Shown: piece by piece, positions 1 to 10,207 of the stretch
Position numbering within the stretch: the first letter of the stretch is position 1
How the letters are laid out: every line of letters begins with the position of its first letter
Assembly (NCBI GenBank): GCA_003194525.1
Contig: NBIV01000116.1
Coordinates: forward strand, 62,001-126,000
Source of the DNA: Gracilariopsis chorda
Taxonomy: Eukaryota > Rhodophyta > Florideophyceae > Gracilariales > Gracilariaceae
DNA length: 64,000 nucleotides
Direction: 5' to 3'
Position numbers and translations under genes: made by a program
Notes under the pieces: generated by a model
The model's input: the letters and a program-made list of their open reading frames with translations, nothing else
Databases searched by the model: none
Told to the model about the DNA's origin: nothing

Positions 1-267
1 AAGGACTTTGTCGGCTTTGTCCTCGTTCTCGGCCTGCGGAACCGCAGCAGCCTGCCGAGCCAGTTCTGCTGCGGCATCTTCCACGTCCTCTCTCTTGTCT
101 ATCTTCCAGTCACCACCCTGTGCAACCTGGCCTTCAAGCAGTTTTCCCTGCAACCGCCTGTTCGCGTTCTTCTCCGCCTTGTCATCGACGTCACCACGAC
201 CAACGAGGCACGCAAGAGAACCGTAAAACTTCTGCTCCTGCCTGCAGGGCTTGCCACTACTTTGCAT
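1..267 (-). CDS. Partial charged protein, N-terminal part (runs off left edge)
   Basis: On the minus strand an ATG at 267 opens a frame with no stop through base 1, 89 codons in all. After about 30 residues it becomes very hydrophilic: Asp, Glu, Lys, Arg and Gln with an Ala-rich stretch, likely helical or coiled coil, with no membrane segment. Codons are GC-rich at the third position, unlike most neighbouring transposon sequence, which is why I prefer this strand over the Ser/Ala-rich plus-strand reading. It diverges from the Harbinger accessory pseudogene, whose first usable ATG is at 332, so the two starts are 65 bp apart. I do not recognise a family. It may be a host gene or a further part of the transposon. 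Confidence 0.4.
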   Translation of the reverse strand, partial: MQSSGKPCRQEQKFYGSLACLVGRGDVDDKAEKNANRRLQGKLLEGQVAQGGDWKIDKREDVEDAAAELARQAAAVPQAENEDKADKVL

Positions 268-331
268 GTGTGAAGGACGCGCGAGCAATGAACTTTATCG
301 CTTTTGGCGTGCTTTTGAGACCACACTCAAA

Positions 332-1378
332 ATGTCAAGCCCACGAACCGGAAGTGAGAAGAATGTGCTAGTCCCCACTGTGGAGGGGCGTGACACGCTA
401 GAGTTTGATATGGCAAGAGAATGTATGAATGATACAGTCTTTCTTGATGACGACAAAGTCGTTGGAAGGTCCATGAACTGCAATAGGAGCGTTGTTTTGG
501 AGGAAGGCGAGCAAGGAGCTCAGAGCGCTCCCGTGATTGATGCCCCGTTACTTGCGGAGAAAGATCTAAACGTCTCTGAGACTGCTGGCTCTGTCAGTTT
601 ACCGGTCAAATGTGTAAAGAGAAAGAGGGCAACAGTTGGTGCTCAAGAATTAGCATCTTTTGTGGGCAGATATGGTAAACATTTTGCTGCGTACTACAAG
701 GGAGGAGAGCGTGCTGTTCAACGAAAGATACCGGCCGCTGTGTGGAAAGCAATCTAAAAGGACTTTTTGGAGTCTACAGAAGCCCAATGAGTGGCTACGG
801 GTGCGGTGTTCACTGAGGAGGATCTCCCACGGGAGAGGACAGTGCAGTATGCATTACGATCTGCCCTAAGAGAAGTTTCTACTGGCACATTTGACCCAGA
901 AACCTGTAAAACGTTCTTCCCGCAAGATAATGATCTGATGTGACGTCTCAAAAACGCTGAAACTTTTAACAGGAAGAAGATGTTGGATTCTAGGGAATAT
1001 CTCACAAACGGCTCTATAGTCTCCAATGTCAGTGTAGAGGCCGAGTAAAGCGCAAGCAACAGTAGTTCCGGTAGCATAAAAACTAAAAAGCAACTTCAAA
1101 GTAGACGGGAATTGACGGAAAATGCTTTTGATGCCGTTACAAGTATGCGTGACCTGATTGAGACGAAATCTTCTCATTTGAAACGTGCTGTACAAGAGCA
1201 GACTAAACTGCAATCCGACGACGTCAAAAACCGTCAATACCTTCGTCAACTTCAGATCAATGCGCTCCACAGTAAGGAAGTGGATAGAAAGATGAAGCGC
1301 CTGATACTACTGCGCGACCAACAAGTCATAACAGAGGAAGAAGTTAATGAAAAGATGAAAATATTCGTACAACTGTAG
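332..1378 (+). pseudogene. Harbinger-type transposon accessory gene, decayed
   Basis: One frame can be read from ATG 332 to a TAG ending at 1378, interrupted by four in-frame stops (TAA 755, TGA 788, TGA 941, TAA 1046). The readable protein is about 345 residues. The N-terminal half is acidic, followed by a basic KCVKRKR cluster. The C-terminal 88 residues, from about 1112, are a long Lys/Glu/Gln-rich coiled coil. Its tail overlaps the 3' end of the convergent PIF/Harbinger transposase. In that superfamily the second gene usually codes for a Myb/SANT-like DNA-binding partner that brings the transposase to the transposon ends. I infer that role from position and cannot see a clear Myb repeat. 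An upstream in-frame ATG at 266 is also possible. Confidence 0.6.
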
Positions 1379-2527
1379 CCCTGCCACTCACCCTCAATCA
1401 ATTCGAGCTGTTGCAGACTTATACTGAAATGTTGGCGCCTTCGATGCAAAACGTTTGTTATGATGGGTGCACTTTCGAACATGAGAGCAATTGAAGACCG
1501 CCGGTTAGGGCAGATGTCTAGAAACCTCTTAAAGAGCATTTTCATTCGACCAATATCCCACTCTATCCTCACCCAGTCTCCAGAATGCAGTTGGTTGAGT
1601 GCTCGCATGACCGGGTCTGAATCCACGCCGACTACCTCACGCGCGTCAATTCGTCGCAAAACAAAGTGGTCTAGCCCCAAATATCGTGGATTGCCAAGCC
1701 GATACTCCACAGGATAAGGCAAGTTGTGAGCTACAGAAAGGTATTGCTGACAGTTGCGTGCTAAATCTGTATCACGTAACACGGATATATCATGAAAAGA
1801 ACCCGTGTATCCAGCAGCAACAAACTGAAACACACAGTTGTGATCAATTAAAACAGCAGTTTTAAAACAGTACAGCTTCTTTCGGCCGTTAGAATATGCT
1901 CGATAATGAGCTCTCCGCGGTCGCCGTATTTTGCAGAGCGTACCGTCAACATATCCTAAGCACCCCAGACAAAAAGGGGTTCCTGTTGTGCATCACTTTC
2001 TTTTGCTCCGACGTAGGCCACGCAATCTGTGATGCCATGGCCTTGTTCATAATGCTGCAGATGAACATGCATTCGTCTCGAAAAGAAGCTCTGCTGTCGT
2101 TCCAGCAGGCTATCTCGGCGTGAATCCTGTTGCAACCAGGAAGTAAAAATATGGTCGTGAAAACTCTCTGGCGGGGAGATAGTTGGCATTTTCTTCCAGC
2201 AGAGGTAGCATGCACATGATGGGTGTGAAAGCTTTGCAAAGGAATAACGGGACAGGTAACTTCCCGTAAGCCCTCCAGTTCCCGCGGGAAGAATCCTGTA
2301 TTGAACTTCATGGGGGATACGTTTCTGTTGATAGGATTGTCTAGGAGGCTTATTTTTGGGATCGACGAGTTTACGGAGTGGTCGCCGTTGTAATCTTTCT
2401 GCAGATCGTTTATCAGGAGCCGAAAAAGTGGCATAACTGAACTGCATGCCGTAAAGAGAGTCATGGCGTGCGAAATAATTGCTGTCGATGTTGTTATGGT
2501 ATGCGTCACGTCAACGTCGCTATCCAT
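1252..2527 (-). pseudogene. PIF/Harbinger DDE transposase, frameshifted
   Basis: This would be the cut-and-paste transposase of a PIF/Harbinger element (DDE_4 family). The helical lead-in IAWPTSEQKK sits near 2000. The catalytic segments follow in order: YVDGTLC near 1935, GSFHDI near 1800, and RIEWDIGRMK with the catalytic Glu near 1530. The lead-in is in a different frame from YVDGTLC, so a frameshift lies at about 1950-1965. Downstream of that the frame is open for about 230 codons to 1252. The region upstream of about 2250 is poorly conserved. It converges with the accessory pseudogene, overlapping by about 125 bp. I could not find the terminal inverted repeats or the TWA target duplication expected of the superfamily. 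Confidence 0.85.
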
Positions 2528-2840
2528 ACTGAAGTTGCAGGCTGGTAGAGAGGACGCAGGGGAGGGTGAAAATTGGAGGGCGGCACGAGGATTGGGACGG
2601 AAGAGTAGTGGGGGAGTGGCGGAGGTCGTCGAACGGCGACGCCGAGGTTGTGCCAGAGTACTGAAGGAGGTGAGGCAGGACTGAGACGAGGTTTGGCGCG
2701 GTGGGAGGTTGTCACGGAACGGAAAGAGCGAAGGGTGGGAGGTCGATCAGTTGCGACGGAATGGCCGGGAAGCGCGTAATATGCCGGTGGGAGGTGGCCA
2801 TCAGCGTCCAGCCGAAGCTCAATTGCCAGAACTCACCAGA
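2528..2840. other. Purine-rich stretch, no gene seen
   Basis: The plus strand is strongly G/A-rich here, with runs of GGGG and GAGG. ORFs on both strands are low-complexity and none has a recognisable motif. It may be flanking or terminal sequence of the Harbinger element. Confidence 0.4.
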
Positions 2841-2891
2841 AAACTCGCAAGACCTCCAGTTTGGAGGTGTTTGCGAGTTTGTCCAAACTGG
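2841..2891. repeat. Long hairpin with two competing pairings
   Basis: A near-perfect 40-bp palindrome spans 2841-2880: a 10-bp outer stem (AAACTCGCAA with TTGCGAGTTT), a small bulge, then a 7-bp inner stem around a 3-nt loop. A second perfect 10-bp pairing, CCAGTTTGGA (2856-2865) with TCCAAACTGG (2882-2891), uses the same inner bases and excludes the first. Confidence 0.7.
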
Positions 2892-3016
2892 CGATGTAGA
2901 AAAATTGATATATGAAAACTGACAGTATCAATAGCCTGTTAGTGGCCAAATATTTGTATTTGAGGCCAGGGTTAATGTTCCTGCTTTTATTCAATACGCT
3001 TTTCCAATGCCTTCTG

Positions 3017-3102
3017 TTTCAAACAGCATTACAGTCAGATGAGACACTTAAGCCACAGGAACAGCAGGACGGAGTAATGGAGAGGTTGGTTCTTTTTCCA
3101 CA
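3017..3102 (+). repeat. C1 5' LTR remnant
   Basis: About 86 bp from TTTCAAACAGCATTACAG to TTCCACA can be aligned with 7549-7634 at roughly 80% identity. Upstream of 3017 the match stops abruptly. Confidence 0.75.
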
Positions 3103-3119
3103 GTTTATGGGTCCCACGC
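3103..3119 (+). promoter_or_regulatory. C1 primer-binding site, half-tRNA (initiator Met) type
   Basis: Immediately after the LTR end CCACA comes GTTTATGGGTCCCACGC. It resembles the C2 site GTTATGGGCCCAGCGCAC and is complementary to the anticodon stem-loop of initiator tRNA-Met rather than to a tRNA 3' end. This is the arrangement known for Drosophila copia, which is primed by a cleaved half-tRNA. Confidence 0.75.
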
Positions 3120-3158
3120 TAGCACACACCATCTTCTTACTTACCACCTCTCCTCACA

Positions 3159-4941
3159 ATGGCGAGTAAAGACTCCAGACTCGCGCGCAGACTAGGGCGT
3201 GACCTCTGCCAAGACCCCATCATGTCTGAACTCTATCAAAAAGCCATAAATAACTGCCATCGACAACCACCACCCTCGCGACACGAGAAAACGACATCAT
3301 CATCCAACTACTACCGAAACAGGACTCAACCCAGTATCTCACAGTATGCCAGCAACCACAGCAGTACCCGAAATGGATACAGACAAACCACACAAACTGC
3401 CCGAGCTTGATGCCACCAATTATGTCCCGTGGTGTTTTGCCTTGGAAACATACGCAGCACCTGTCAAAGCCCCCTCGAATCTCGAAGAAAACCCACAGCC
3501 TCCAACTGATGACCAAAAGCTTGAAATATACAACAACAAGAAGCACAGGATTCTTTGAGCCGTCCCTAGCAGCGTTCCCAATAAAATCCTTGGTCTATTG
3601 CTAGTCCCACACGAACGACCCACGCCACACGAACTGGTATAGAAGATTATCTCACATATCAATCATTCCTGAAAAGTGGACCACCAATATCTGAAGACAG
3701 AAGCCGAGAGCATACAGTTTAAGTCCGACACTACCATTGACGACTATATTCAAGAGCATACGGATATCCGCTAGAAGATTATAGCGGCAAAATATCCGAA
3801 AATAGCCAACGAGGAAACCACTGTAGACTTTCTGCTCACAGAAATACGTACCGCTCCAAGTCTCACAGACATAGTAGGCAACATATTGCCACACAAACCC
3901 AAAACGATAATGCAGTTCACGCGCATATTCAAAGACTTTCATGCGCTATACCAACCAGTTCATCCAACTTTAAGAACAAAAACATCGGCATCGGCATTCA
4001 CCGGGGACTAGGGCTACCGCCCAGGACCTAGCAACTATGGAAGGCGAGTACCCCGAAGTCAGTTTCGATATCTCCGCGTACCCCCCAATCGTTTATGCCA
4101 ATTCCACACATCACTGGGAATCAGATGTAATCACAAAGATGACGAATGAGAAGACACGCGCCACCCTAAATACAGGCATCCCGAACAGGCCCACTATTCC
4201 CAGTCAGGACAGGCTCACCCAGCATTCCATTATCAACTTCCAGCCCTACCGCCCGCTGGATACATGAATCCGGTTCAACCCTCCCCCTCCCCCCCACTCA
4301 CCGACATCGCCTCTGTCGTAGACACCGACGAGACCGGTACGTTCATTCTTGACAGCGGGGCGCACCCCACCCACATCCCCTACCCCACTCCCACAATGAC
4401 CCCACTCAAAAACAGAACGCTAACTGAAACCGCCTCAACACAGACAACCAAGTGCACGCACCATGGAATGCTGCACCTGCGCCCCACGAGGAATAAGTCT
4501 AAAATACGCACCTATGCAGTGGCCAATAGATATATCCCACACAATCTACTTTCAGTCAAAGACCTAGCAACTCGTTACAGACTAGTGGCCTTCGCTGCCA
4601 CCAAGGGATTTGTCATCCACACAAGTCACACTCCCCCCAAAGTCATTGCAACTATACCTTGGCAAGGGGACCAATATCGATTTCACGCAACTTGTTATAC
4701 ACGCCATAAAGCGTACACATCTCGCACGATAGCGTTTGAACATCAAAGAAGTCACGAAGTTTCTACAAAGGCAGACAAATCCAACCCTAGCCTACGCTCA
4801 TCAGCGAACGACGGCAGCAACAACTCTCATCATACCATAATTGCTCTGCCAGTATCACAGCCTTCCAAGCAGCCATGTAAGACACGAAATCTCAAGTCAC
4901 TACGCAACCCCACACATCGCAGACATCATTCAACAGTATAA
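3159..4941 (+). pseudogene. C1 gag and protease region
   Basis: The gag start is probably ATG 3159. The frame soon shifts, and the continuation near 3346 contains LPELDATNYVPW, typical of copia Gag N-termini. Several stops follow between 3556 and 4262. From 4264 a 225-codon frame carries the aspartic protease active site FILDSGAHPTHI (near 4350), which would cleave the polyprotein. The pre-integrase motif NLLSVKDL (near 4545) comes next. The Pro/Thr-rich composition near 4270-4400 may be a linker. Protease motifs are intact but the surrounding frame is not, so no functional product is expected. Confidence 0.85.
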
Positions 4942-5155
4942 CTCACAGCATACAACTGGCATATCCAAATGAATCCGGTCCATCCTGCAAAACTACACCT
5001 AACGTCCCAAAGGTAATTACTTCCCACCATTCCTACATCACTACCAGCAGACTTCCAGATAATCTGCAGCGCATGCAGCCATGCAATACTTCACCCAGCC
5101 CCACATCCACGAAAACCCCATACATACGTACCCGGCGCTTACGTAAGTTCAGATA

Positions 5156-5937
5156 CTTGCGGACCAGTAAAGCCCACCTCCACACATGGCAACAACCACA
5201 TCTTAATCATAATTTGCGCGGCAACCCGGTTTTGGATGGCGCACTTTATCAACGAGCGAAAGGACATCCCGGCTTATGTCAACCAAACTCTAGATCACAT
5301 ACGAAATCGCATGCATCATCCCCTTACAGAATTTCTAACAGACAACGCCAAGGAATATACGTCCAGCACAATTCAAGCAGTTTACCGCCATCACCAAGTT
5401 CAGCACCATCTTAGGGCACCACACCAACCTCAAGAAAACTCTATAGCGGAAAGGTTCAACAGGACCATCTTGAACGCAGTGCGATCACTACCCGACACAG
5501 CCGGACTTCATGATACGTATTGGGAAGACCCAGGGCGACATGCGATATTTAAATACAATCTCATGCATCATACTGCTATAGACACCTTTCCATATGCGAA
5601 ATGGTATGGAAGAATCCTCGCCATACAAAAATTTTTAATTTTTGGGCAGCTAGGATCCATACCGAAGTATGCACCAAAAAAGAAACTTGAAGAACGAGGA
5701 GACCCTGCACGGTACATGTATGCAAAACCACTGACACATGTAGTAGTTCTCAATTTACGGAACCAACAATATCAGACAATACGAGTCTGCGACTTCCATC
5801 CCTACAGCAATGAAACAGACCCCACCTATCGCAGTAACATGGCGTACAAAACACGTAGTCTACAGAGAAAACGGATACCGGAGATCATACGTATCGACAC
5901 ACCACATCCTGCCAATCTCCGACAAGCCCGAGACTAA
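5156..5937 (+). pseudogene. C1 integrase
   Basis: The integrase core would insert the cDNA into the genome. The three catalytic acidic positions are all recognisable: the Asp of SDTCGP (near 5150), the Asp of FLTDNAKEY (near 5335), and the Glu of QENSIAERFNRT (near 5440). The reading frame is open from 5236 to 5937 but shifts upstream of that, between the first Asp and the rest. A C-terminal extension continues to the stop at 5935. It is separated from the protease frame by several stops. Confidence 0.85.
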
Positions 5938-7484
5938 CCTGACGCACAGCTATGGAACCAAACCAATGACGACGAATTAGAAAACATAGATCGACACAAA
6001 GGTATCAAATGGCTACCTCGGTCTTACAGTCCTCCCCTTCACGCCATCATCCTAGTAATGATGCTGTACTGCTACAAACGCAAGGATGACGGTTCAGTAG
6101 CCAAAAGGAAGGCCATATGCAATCTAAGAGGAGATCTTATGAAGCCGGGTCTTCATTTACACCAGAACCACATTACAAAACACACGGCAGACAAGATAAC
6201 ACAGTGCATCCTAATAGCACTGCACCCCACACACAACCTACCACTCGAGCACTTTGATATCACCTCAGCTTATCCGCACGAAAAATATGAACACAGTAAG
6301 CCAGTATACGTTACGCAAATGCCATGATTCAACGGATAGATGAAGCAAAAAGGCCAGTATGGGCTTCTAGACCGCAATCTGTATGGATAACCACCAGCAG
6401 CTCATTATTACAACTAAGGTCTCAAAACCTTTCTCAAGAAACTTGTATTTGTACCATCAGAGTACGAACCCTGCCTATTCATCAAATCAACGGCTCACGG
6501 AGTCATCCTATACAGCACAAATATAGATGGTTTCCTGCTATTAGCATCTTCAAAACAACTCATGGACGAATTGTACACCCAAATGCTCACCAAGTACGGA
6601 ATGAAGAGACTCGGAAAGCCCACCAGGTTTCTTAATTGACAATCCAGCATAATGACGACGGCAGTGTACACATTTTACAGCCCGACACCATCGACTCTAT
6701 TCTGCATCAAACAGGCATGCAAGATTGCAATCCTGCAGCAACTCCATACGCACATATCAGTAATCTAGATCAACAACCACTCTCAAAACCACTCACATCG
6801 CAAAGTGCAACTACTTATCGCAAAGGTTTAGGAGAGATCAGATATCTAACAGACAGTACGCGCCTTGATATCACGTACGCCACAAATCGGCTGGCACAGT
6901 ACATGTACAAACCACAAAAACATCATGAAAAAGCCCTCAAAACACTTTTCCGTTACCTGAAAGGAACCAAAACTGAGGTCTCCTGTACAAACCAAGCAAG
7001 CCATTGACACAATCACTTTCTATCTACAGCGATGCTAATTTGGGAAATGCCAAAGATCGCAAGTCCATCACAGGAAATGTTCACTGTTAAGCTAACACAC
7101 CAGTTTCGTGTTTGTCCAAGAAACATATTGTTGGAGCCCTTTCAACCACAGAGGCCGAATAAATATCCGGAACAAAGGGTATCCAACATACCCAGTGGCT
7201 TTAAAAACTTCTTTAATCTGCACAAATCAATATGAGTCATCCAACGCCACACTTTATTGATAATCGCTTAGCTTTCTTAATAGCAAAAACAAAGCTTCAA
7301 AAAGAGAAGAAAATACATCGATGTCAGGTTTCATCACTTACAACATCACATTACAAACAATACCATTCAACTTTGTCGAGTCTCCACACAAAACATGTTA
7401 GCGGACATATTCACCAAATCTCTACACCGTGACCGATACACACAGCTCAGACATCAGCTCAATGTACCACCCTGCAAACCATGA
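5938..7484 (+). pseudogene. C1 reverse transcriptase and RNase H
   Basis: RT pieces can be followed across three frames. HFDITSAYPHEKYE (near 6255) carries the first catalytic Asp. The second catalytic block reads STNIDGFLLLAS (near 6520) where copia elements have YVDD, so the Asp-Asp pair is lost. RT ends in ATNRLAQYMYKPQ and FRYLKGTK (6880-6970). RNase H follows with YSDANLGNAKDRKSITG (near 7030), and the element's characteristic tail LADIFTKSL lies near 7400. The coding region ends with TGA at 7482. Multiple frameshifts make this a clear pseudogene. Confidence 0.88.
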
Positions 7485-7508
7485 TCTAGCACCACAGCAA
7501 CTGGGGAC

Positions 7509-7634
7509 TGTCAAACAACCATGGATATTGCTGTGTTGTATTTTTTGAAGTCAAACAGCATTACAGTCCGATTAGAAACGTAAGCCGCGAAAACAGCAGA
7601 ACGGAGTAACCGAGAGGTAGGTTCTTCTTCCACA
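7509..7634 (+). repeat. C1 3' LTR with upstream purine tract
   Basis: The tract ACTGGGGAC directly precedes TGTCAAACAACC at 7509, and the LTR ends TTCCACA at 7634, giving a 126-bp LTR of TG...CA form. If a complete 5' copy had survived it would start near 2977, but only its right part is recognisable. Confidence 0.7.
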
Positions 7635-8363
7635 TTCTGCTTGTCTATTTTTTCACATCACACGTAACGGTGATACTGGAATGGAAATTGTTTTTAATAA
7701 TCTACTTATTTATGAATTGCAGAATTAAGGTTTATTGTTGATGGCCTGCACCCTGTTAAATTAGACCAGCATTCGCTGAACAAGTGTTGTACAATCGATT
7801 GCTTTGCTCTGAATTACAAACCTGTGGCGCTTTGTGTAGATTCTTTGGTAATGTTTTAGTCTTTTCCACTTTCATTGTTTGTTGTAGAAACGACAATATC
7901 CGTGCTTTCCAGTGCTTTGTTGTGTGGACTTACTTGAGTCCTCCTGTATTCTGCTCTGGCTTTGCTTGTTGTGCCCGACGCTTTGGCCCAATCGTTCGAG
8001 CTTTGGTTCGTGTTACTCATCTACGCCAGTCTTGACGTAATCCTCGGTTTGGCCCTGGACAGTGCACACAAAACAACTAGATCTTGTTTTGCGCTTTTTT
8101 CTTCAAGAGAAAGACCTCGAACATCCCTGTACACCTTCTTCAATCTTTGTGTTTTGCACCATAATATAAATTGTCAACCGATAAAATGTGACAATATTGT
8201 AGTCACTGAGAGTAGGTAGTGTTGTGAAATTGGCTTCTGACATGTGTCAGGAGTTCTTGTTTTGCGGAGTAGGAGAGATCTCGTTCACAAGCAAATTTAT
8301 CTGGCACAGAAATCTGCTGGGAGTCCTTCTAGGTTACCTGGGGGTCAAGACATTACTTATATA
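7635..8363. other. Intergenic, no gene seen
   Basis: Short overlapping ORFs at 7784-8219 have no motif and AT-rich, Cys/Phe-rich random-looking translations. It separates the C1 and C2 copia elements. Confidence 0.4.
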
Positions 8364-8368
8364 GGTAC
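8364..8368. repeat. C2 target-site duplication, left (GGTAC)
   Basis: GGTAC directly precedes the LTR end TGTGGGTTG and recurs at 15014-15018 directly after the other LTR end TCATCACA. A 5-bp duplication is typical of LTR retrotransposons. Confidence 0.85.
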
Positions 8369-8485
8369 TGTGGGTTGAGTGGACTCCATACTAATTACGG
8401 ACGGTGACAAATACAATCAGAGCACAGTATTAAGCTCAATCAGTCCGTGATATTTCAGAAAATTGTGAAATGAGCCTTATCATAA

Positions 8486-9004
8486 GGCTCTACCTACCGA
8501 CATTCCCAAATCTGCAAAACTGCACTCGGTGACCTCCACGGAGGGGTTTCGGCCACAGTCTCCAGAACCCCGCAACTTTATTCCTTCGCAGCCGCCTCTA
8601 CTTTCCAGCGTCGCCCCTTCCGCATAGCTCAAAAGGACAGACGGAGCTCAAATTCCCATTCGCCGAAGTCTCGCTGTCTGAAACAGCCGGAGCCATTCTC
8701 GGGGATGGCGTCAAAAATGAAAGAGGTCGTCAGGGATTCGTGGAACCAGCCAACTGAAGGTCCTTGCGTTGCTTGTGGTGAAAATGACAAACGGAGGCCA
8801 ACGAAAGCTTCATTCTTAAGTCGTACACAGCTCCTGAAACGATCTCAAGTCGATACAGAAACCCTTCCAAACCCTTTCGTCCGGAAGGATCCTGGCTTTT
8901 TCCTGCTTTGTATATCATGCCGCTCTCCTAAGAACGGCTGGAATGTGATTTGCGATGTAAGAAGGTACGGCAGCAAGTCACGTTCTGCTCTTCAAGTGAG
9001 TTGA
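8486..9004 (+). CDS. D1 plus-strand ORF with paired CxxC motifs
   Basis: The frame is open from 8486 to TGA 9002, with the first ATG at 8705, giving 99 residues from the ATG. The translation from the ATG has CVACG (near residue 21) and CISC (near residue 74), a spacing that could hold a small zinc-binding fold. The middle is basic (KRRPTK). It overlaps the end of the minus-strand D1 ORF by 77 bp, so at least one of the two is probably not translated. I recognise no family. If real it could be the DNA-binding N-terminus of a transposase, but that is speculation. Confidence 0.3.
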   Translation, partial: GSTYRHSQICKTALGDLHGGVSATVSRTPQLYSFAAASTFQRRPFRIAQKDRRSSNSHSPKSRCLKQPEPFSGMASKMKEVVRDSWNQPTEGPCVACGENDKRRPTKASFLSRTQLLKRSQVDTETLPNPFVRKDPGFFLLCISCRSPKNGWNVICDVRRYGSKSRSALQVS

Positions 9005-9869
9005 AGCGATCCTCAAACTTTCGTTGAACTACGGTGCAGAGGGACTGCAAGAAATTAGTATCACTGTAGCCTGGCAAAAGCTCTTGGTAGCTTCCTTTTA
9101 AACCCCTTGGTGTACTTGACAGCTTGATTGTCAACACAGCAGAACAATCAGTACGCTTGGCATTATAGACCTGTGAGGAAAACCTCCAGTACAGCCTTTC
9201 AGCTAGCTCTCTCCGCACAACTGCTTTTCTATTTCTGATAAACCCGTCTTCGCATAATAAAGGCACACAAAAGCAATAGCATAGGCAAGCAGCATTTGCT
9301 AGGCTTTCATTACCGATGCAGAGAACAGAAATGTCATGCCCTGGAACTTTCAAGGGGCCTAAAAGAGACCGAAAAGCACTATCAGACTCCAAGTGCTGCA
9401 AACATTCCTTTGGGTCAGTTGGAGGCTTGTGACGGCCCCACCGCATACGCAAACCGTAGGAGTAATTACCGAAGGTCATTGTCGACGAAATAGACCTTTC
9501 TTCAAAGGCCAGAGCCACTTTCGGGAGAATGAGGAAACCGCACGGCAATGCAGCTTCTAATTGAGGCCTTGGTTGGCCGTGTTCTCGACGAGAACACGAA
9601 AGATTGCTGAGAAAAGAATATCCAACGATGCAGCAGTCTGAGCCGCTTGAAGCGCGCTCTTTTGTGGCGGTGGACGCTGCCGTAATCGTGAGTACGGGAC
9701 TTCGCTTGTTGGTGGACAAAGAGTTCTTTTGGTGAAGGTGATGCTGTGGTGATGTGGCAACGGTCAGAAGGCGGTTCCCATTGGGCCCTGGAAGAGCATT
9801 TTGATATCCCTTTGCTTGGCGAGCAATCGCAAGTTTTCTTAATATTTCCAAAATTGCTTCCAATCTCAT
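8928..9869 (-). CDS. D1 minus-strand ORF, 313 aa, unknown
   Basis: This uninterrupted frame starts at ATG 9869, which lies inside the terminal inverted repeat, and runs to 8928, filling two thirds of D1. A 313-codon open frame by chance is unlikely in sequence of this composition. The N-terminus is a short basic amphipathic helix (MRLEAILEILRKLAIARQ). The centre is Ser/Thr/Arg-rich, and a Cys-rich stretch (CLCYCFCVPLLC) lies near residue 200. No catalytic motif of any transposase family is visible. Its start in the repeat suggests it belongs to the element, not to captured host DNA. Confidence 0.35.
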   Translation of the reverse strand: MRLEAILEILRKLAIARQAKGYQNALPGPNGNRLLTVATSPQHHLHQKNSLSTNKRSPVLTITAASTATKERASSGSDCCIVGYSFLSNLSCSRREHGQPRPQLEAALPCGFLILPKVALAFEERSISSTMTFGNYSYGLRMRWGRHKPPTDPKECLQHLESDSAFRSLLGPLKVPGHDISVLCIGNESLANAACLCYCFCVPLLCEDGFIRNRKAVVRRELAERLYWRFSSQVYNAKRTDCSAVLTIKLSSTPRGLKGSYQELLPGYSDTNFLQSLCTVVQRKFEDRFNSLEEQNVTCCRTFLHRKSHSSRS

Positions 9870-10107
9870 GGACTGCAATTGCCCAGAGTCCGCCCTTTCT
9901 CTCGCTTGTCCCTCTCCTCTCGTTTACTCTGAGCCCCCTCGCTCCTTTTATAACACTCACACGTGGACGTTCTGTCTCCGGATATATCTTTCTGTTCCGA
10001 TCTTTCATGTATGTCAGCTATCGCGGTGCGCTGCGATCAATTCCGGCACGTGCCTTTGTTTAACTACAAAGTCCAATATCAATTCGACACATATAAGTCT
10101 CACCACA

Positions 10108-10122
10108 CTCCCCTGAGCTGAC
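10108..10122 (-). promoter_or_regulatory. C2 polypurine tract
   Basis: Read on the minus strand, CAGCTCAGGGGAG directly precedes the LTR start TGTGGTGAGACTT. This is where plus-strand DNA synthesis would be primed. Confidence 0.6.
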
Positions 10123-10207
10123 CTGATCAATGGTTAACTCGCACACAGACTATCTTCATCAGCTGTGCTCGTAACCTCAACACGTATAAAAATAAGTCAT
10201 GCAGTTG

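Larger units (their letters stand above)
3017..7634 (+). mobile_element. C1: decayed Ty1/copia LTR retrotransposon
   Basis: The order is 5' LTR remnant, primer-binding site, gag, protease, integrase, RT, RNase H, purine tract, 3' LTR, all on the plus strand. The order PR-IN-RT-RH defines Ty1/copia. Both LTRs end in TTCCACA, and that of the 5' copy is followed directly by an initiator-Met anticodon-arm-type primer site. Every domain is recognisable but split by stops and frameshifts, so the copy is dead. The 5' LTR matches the 3' LTR over only the last 85-90 bp, so its outer part has been lost or replaced. No target duplication could be fixed. Confidence 0.9.
8441..9879. mobile_element. D1: 1.4-kb TIR DNA transposon nested in the C2 LTR
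   Basis: The insert begins CAGTCCGTGA (8441) and ends TCATGGACTG (9875), which is the same 10-mer inverted with one mismatch. The terminal similarity extends imperfectly to about 35 bp. CAAT is present on both sides (8437-8440 and 9876-9879) but once in the intact LTR copy, so it is the target duplication. A 4-bp duplication with CAGTCC ends does not let me name the superfamily. No DDE transposase is recognisable inside, but two ORFs are present, so it is either a non-autonomous element or one with an unrecognised gene. Confidence 0.85.
8369..10107 (-). repeat. C2 left LTR (3' LTR), split by D1
   Basis: The first 72 bp (8369-8440) match 14714 onwards: TGTGGGTTG..., then GACTCCATAC, and CAATCAGAGCACAGTAT. 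The remaining 228 bp (9880-10107) match the rest up to ACACATATAAGTCTCACCACA. The two pieces are separated by D1 and one copy of its CAAT duplication. Confidence 0.92.

Noticed and set aside
2977-3016. Outer part of the C1 5' LTR
   Set aside because: The 3' LTR predicts 126 bp, but bases upstream of 3017 do not align with it.
9502-10008. 168-codon minus-strand ORF across the D1/C2 LTR junction
   Set aside because: It spans an insertion junction, so it cannot be an ancestral gene. It is a shadow of LTR and D1 sequence.
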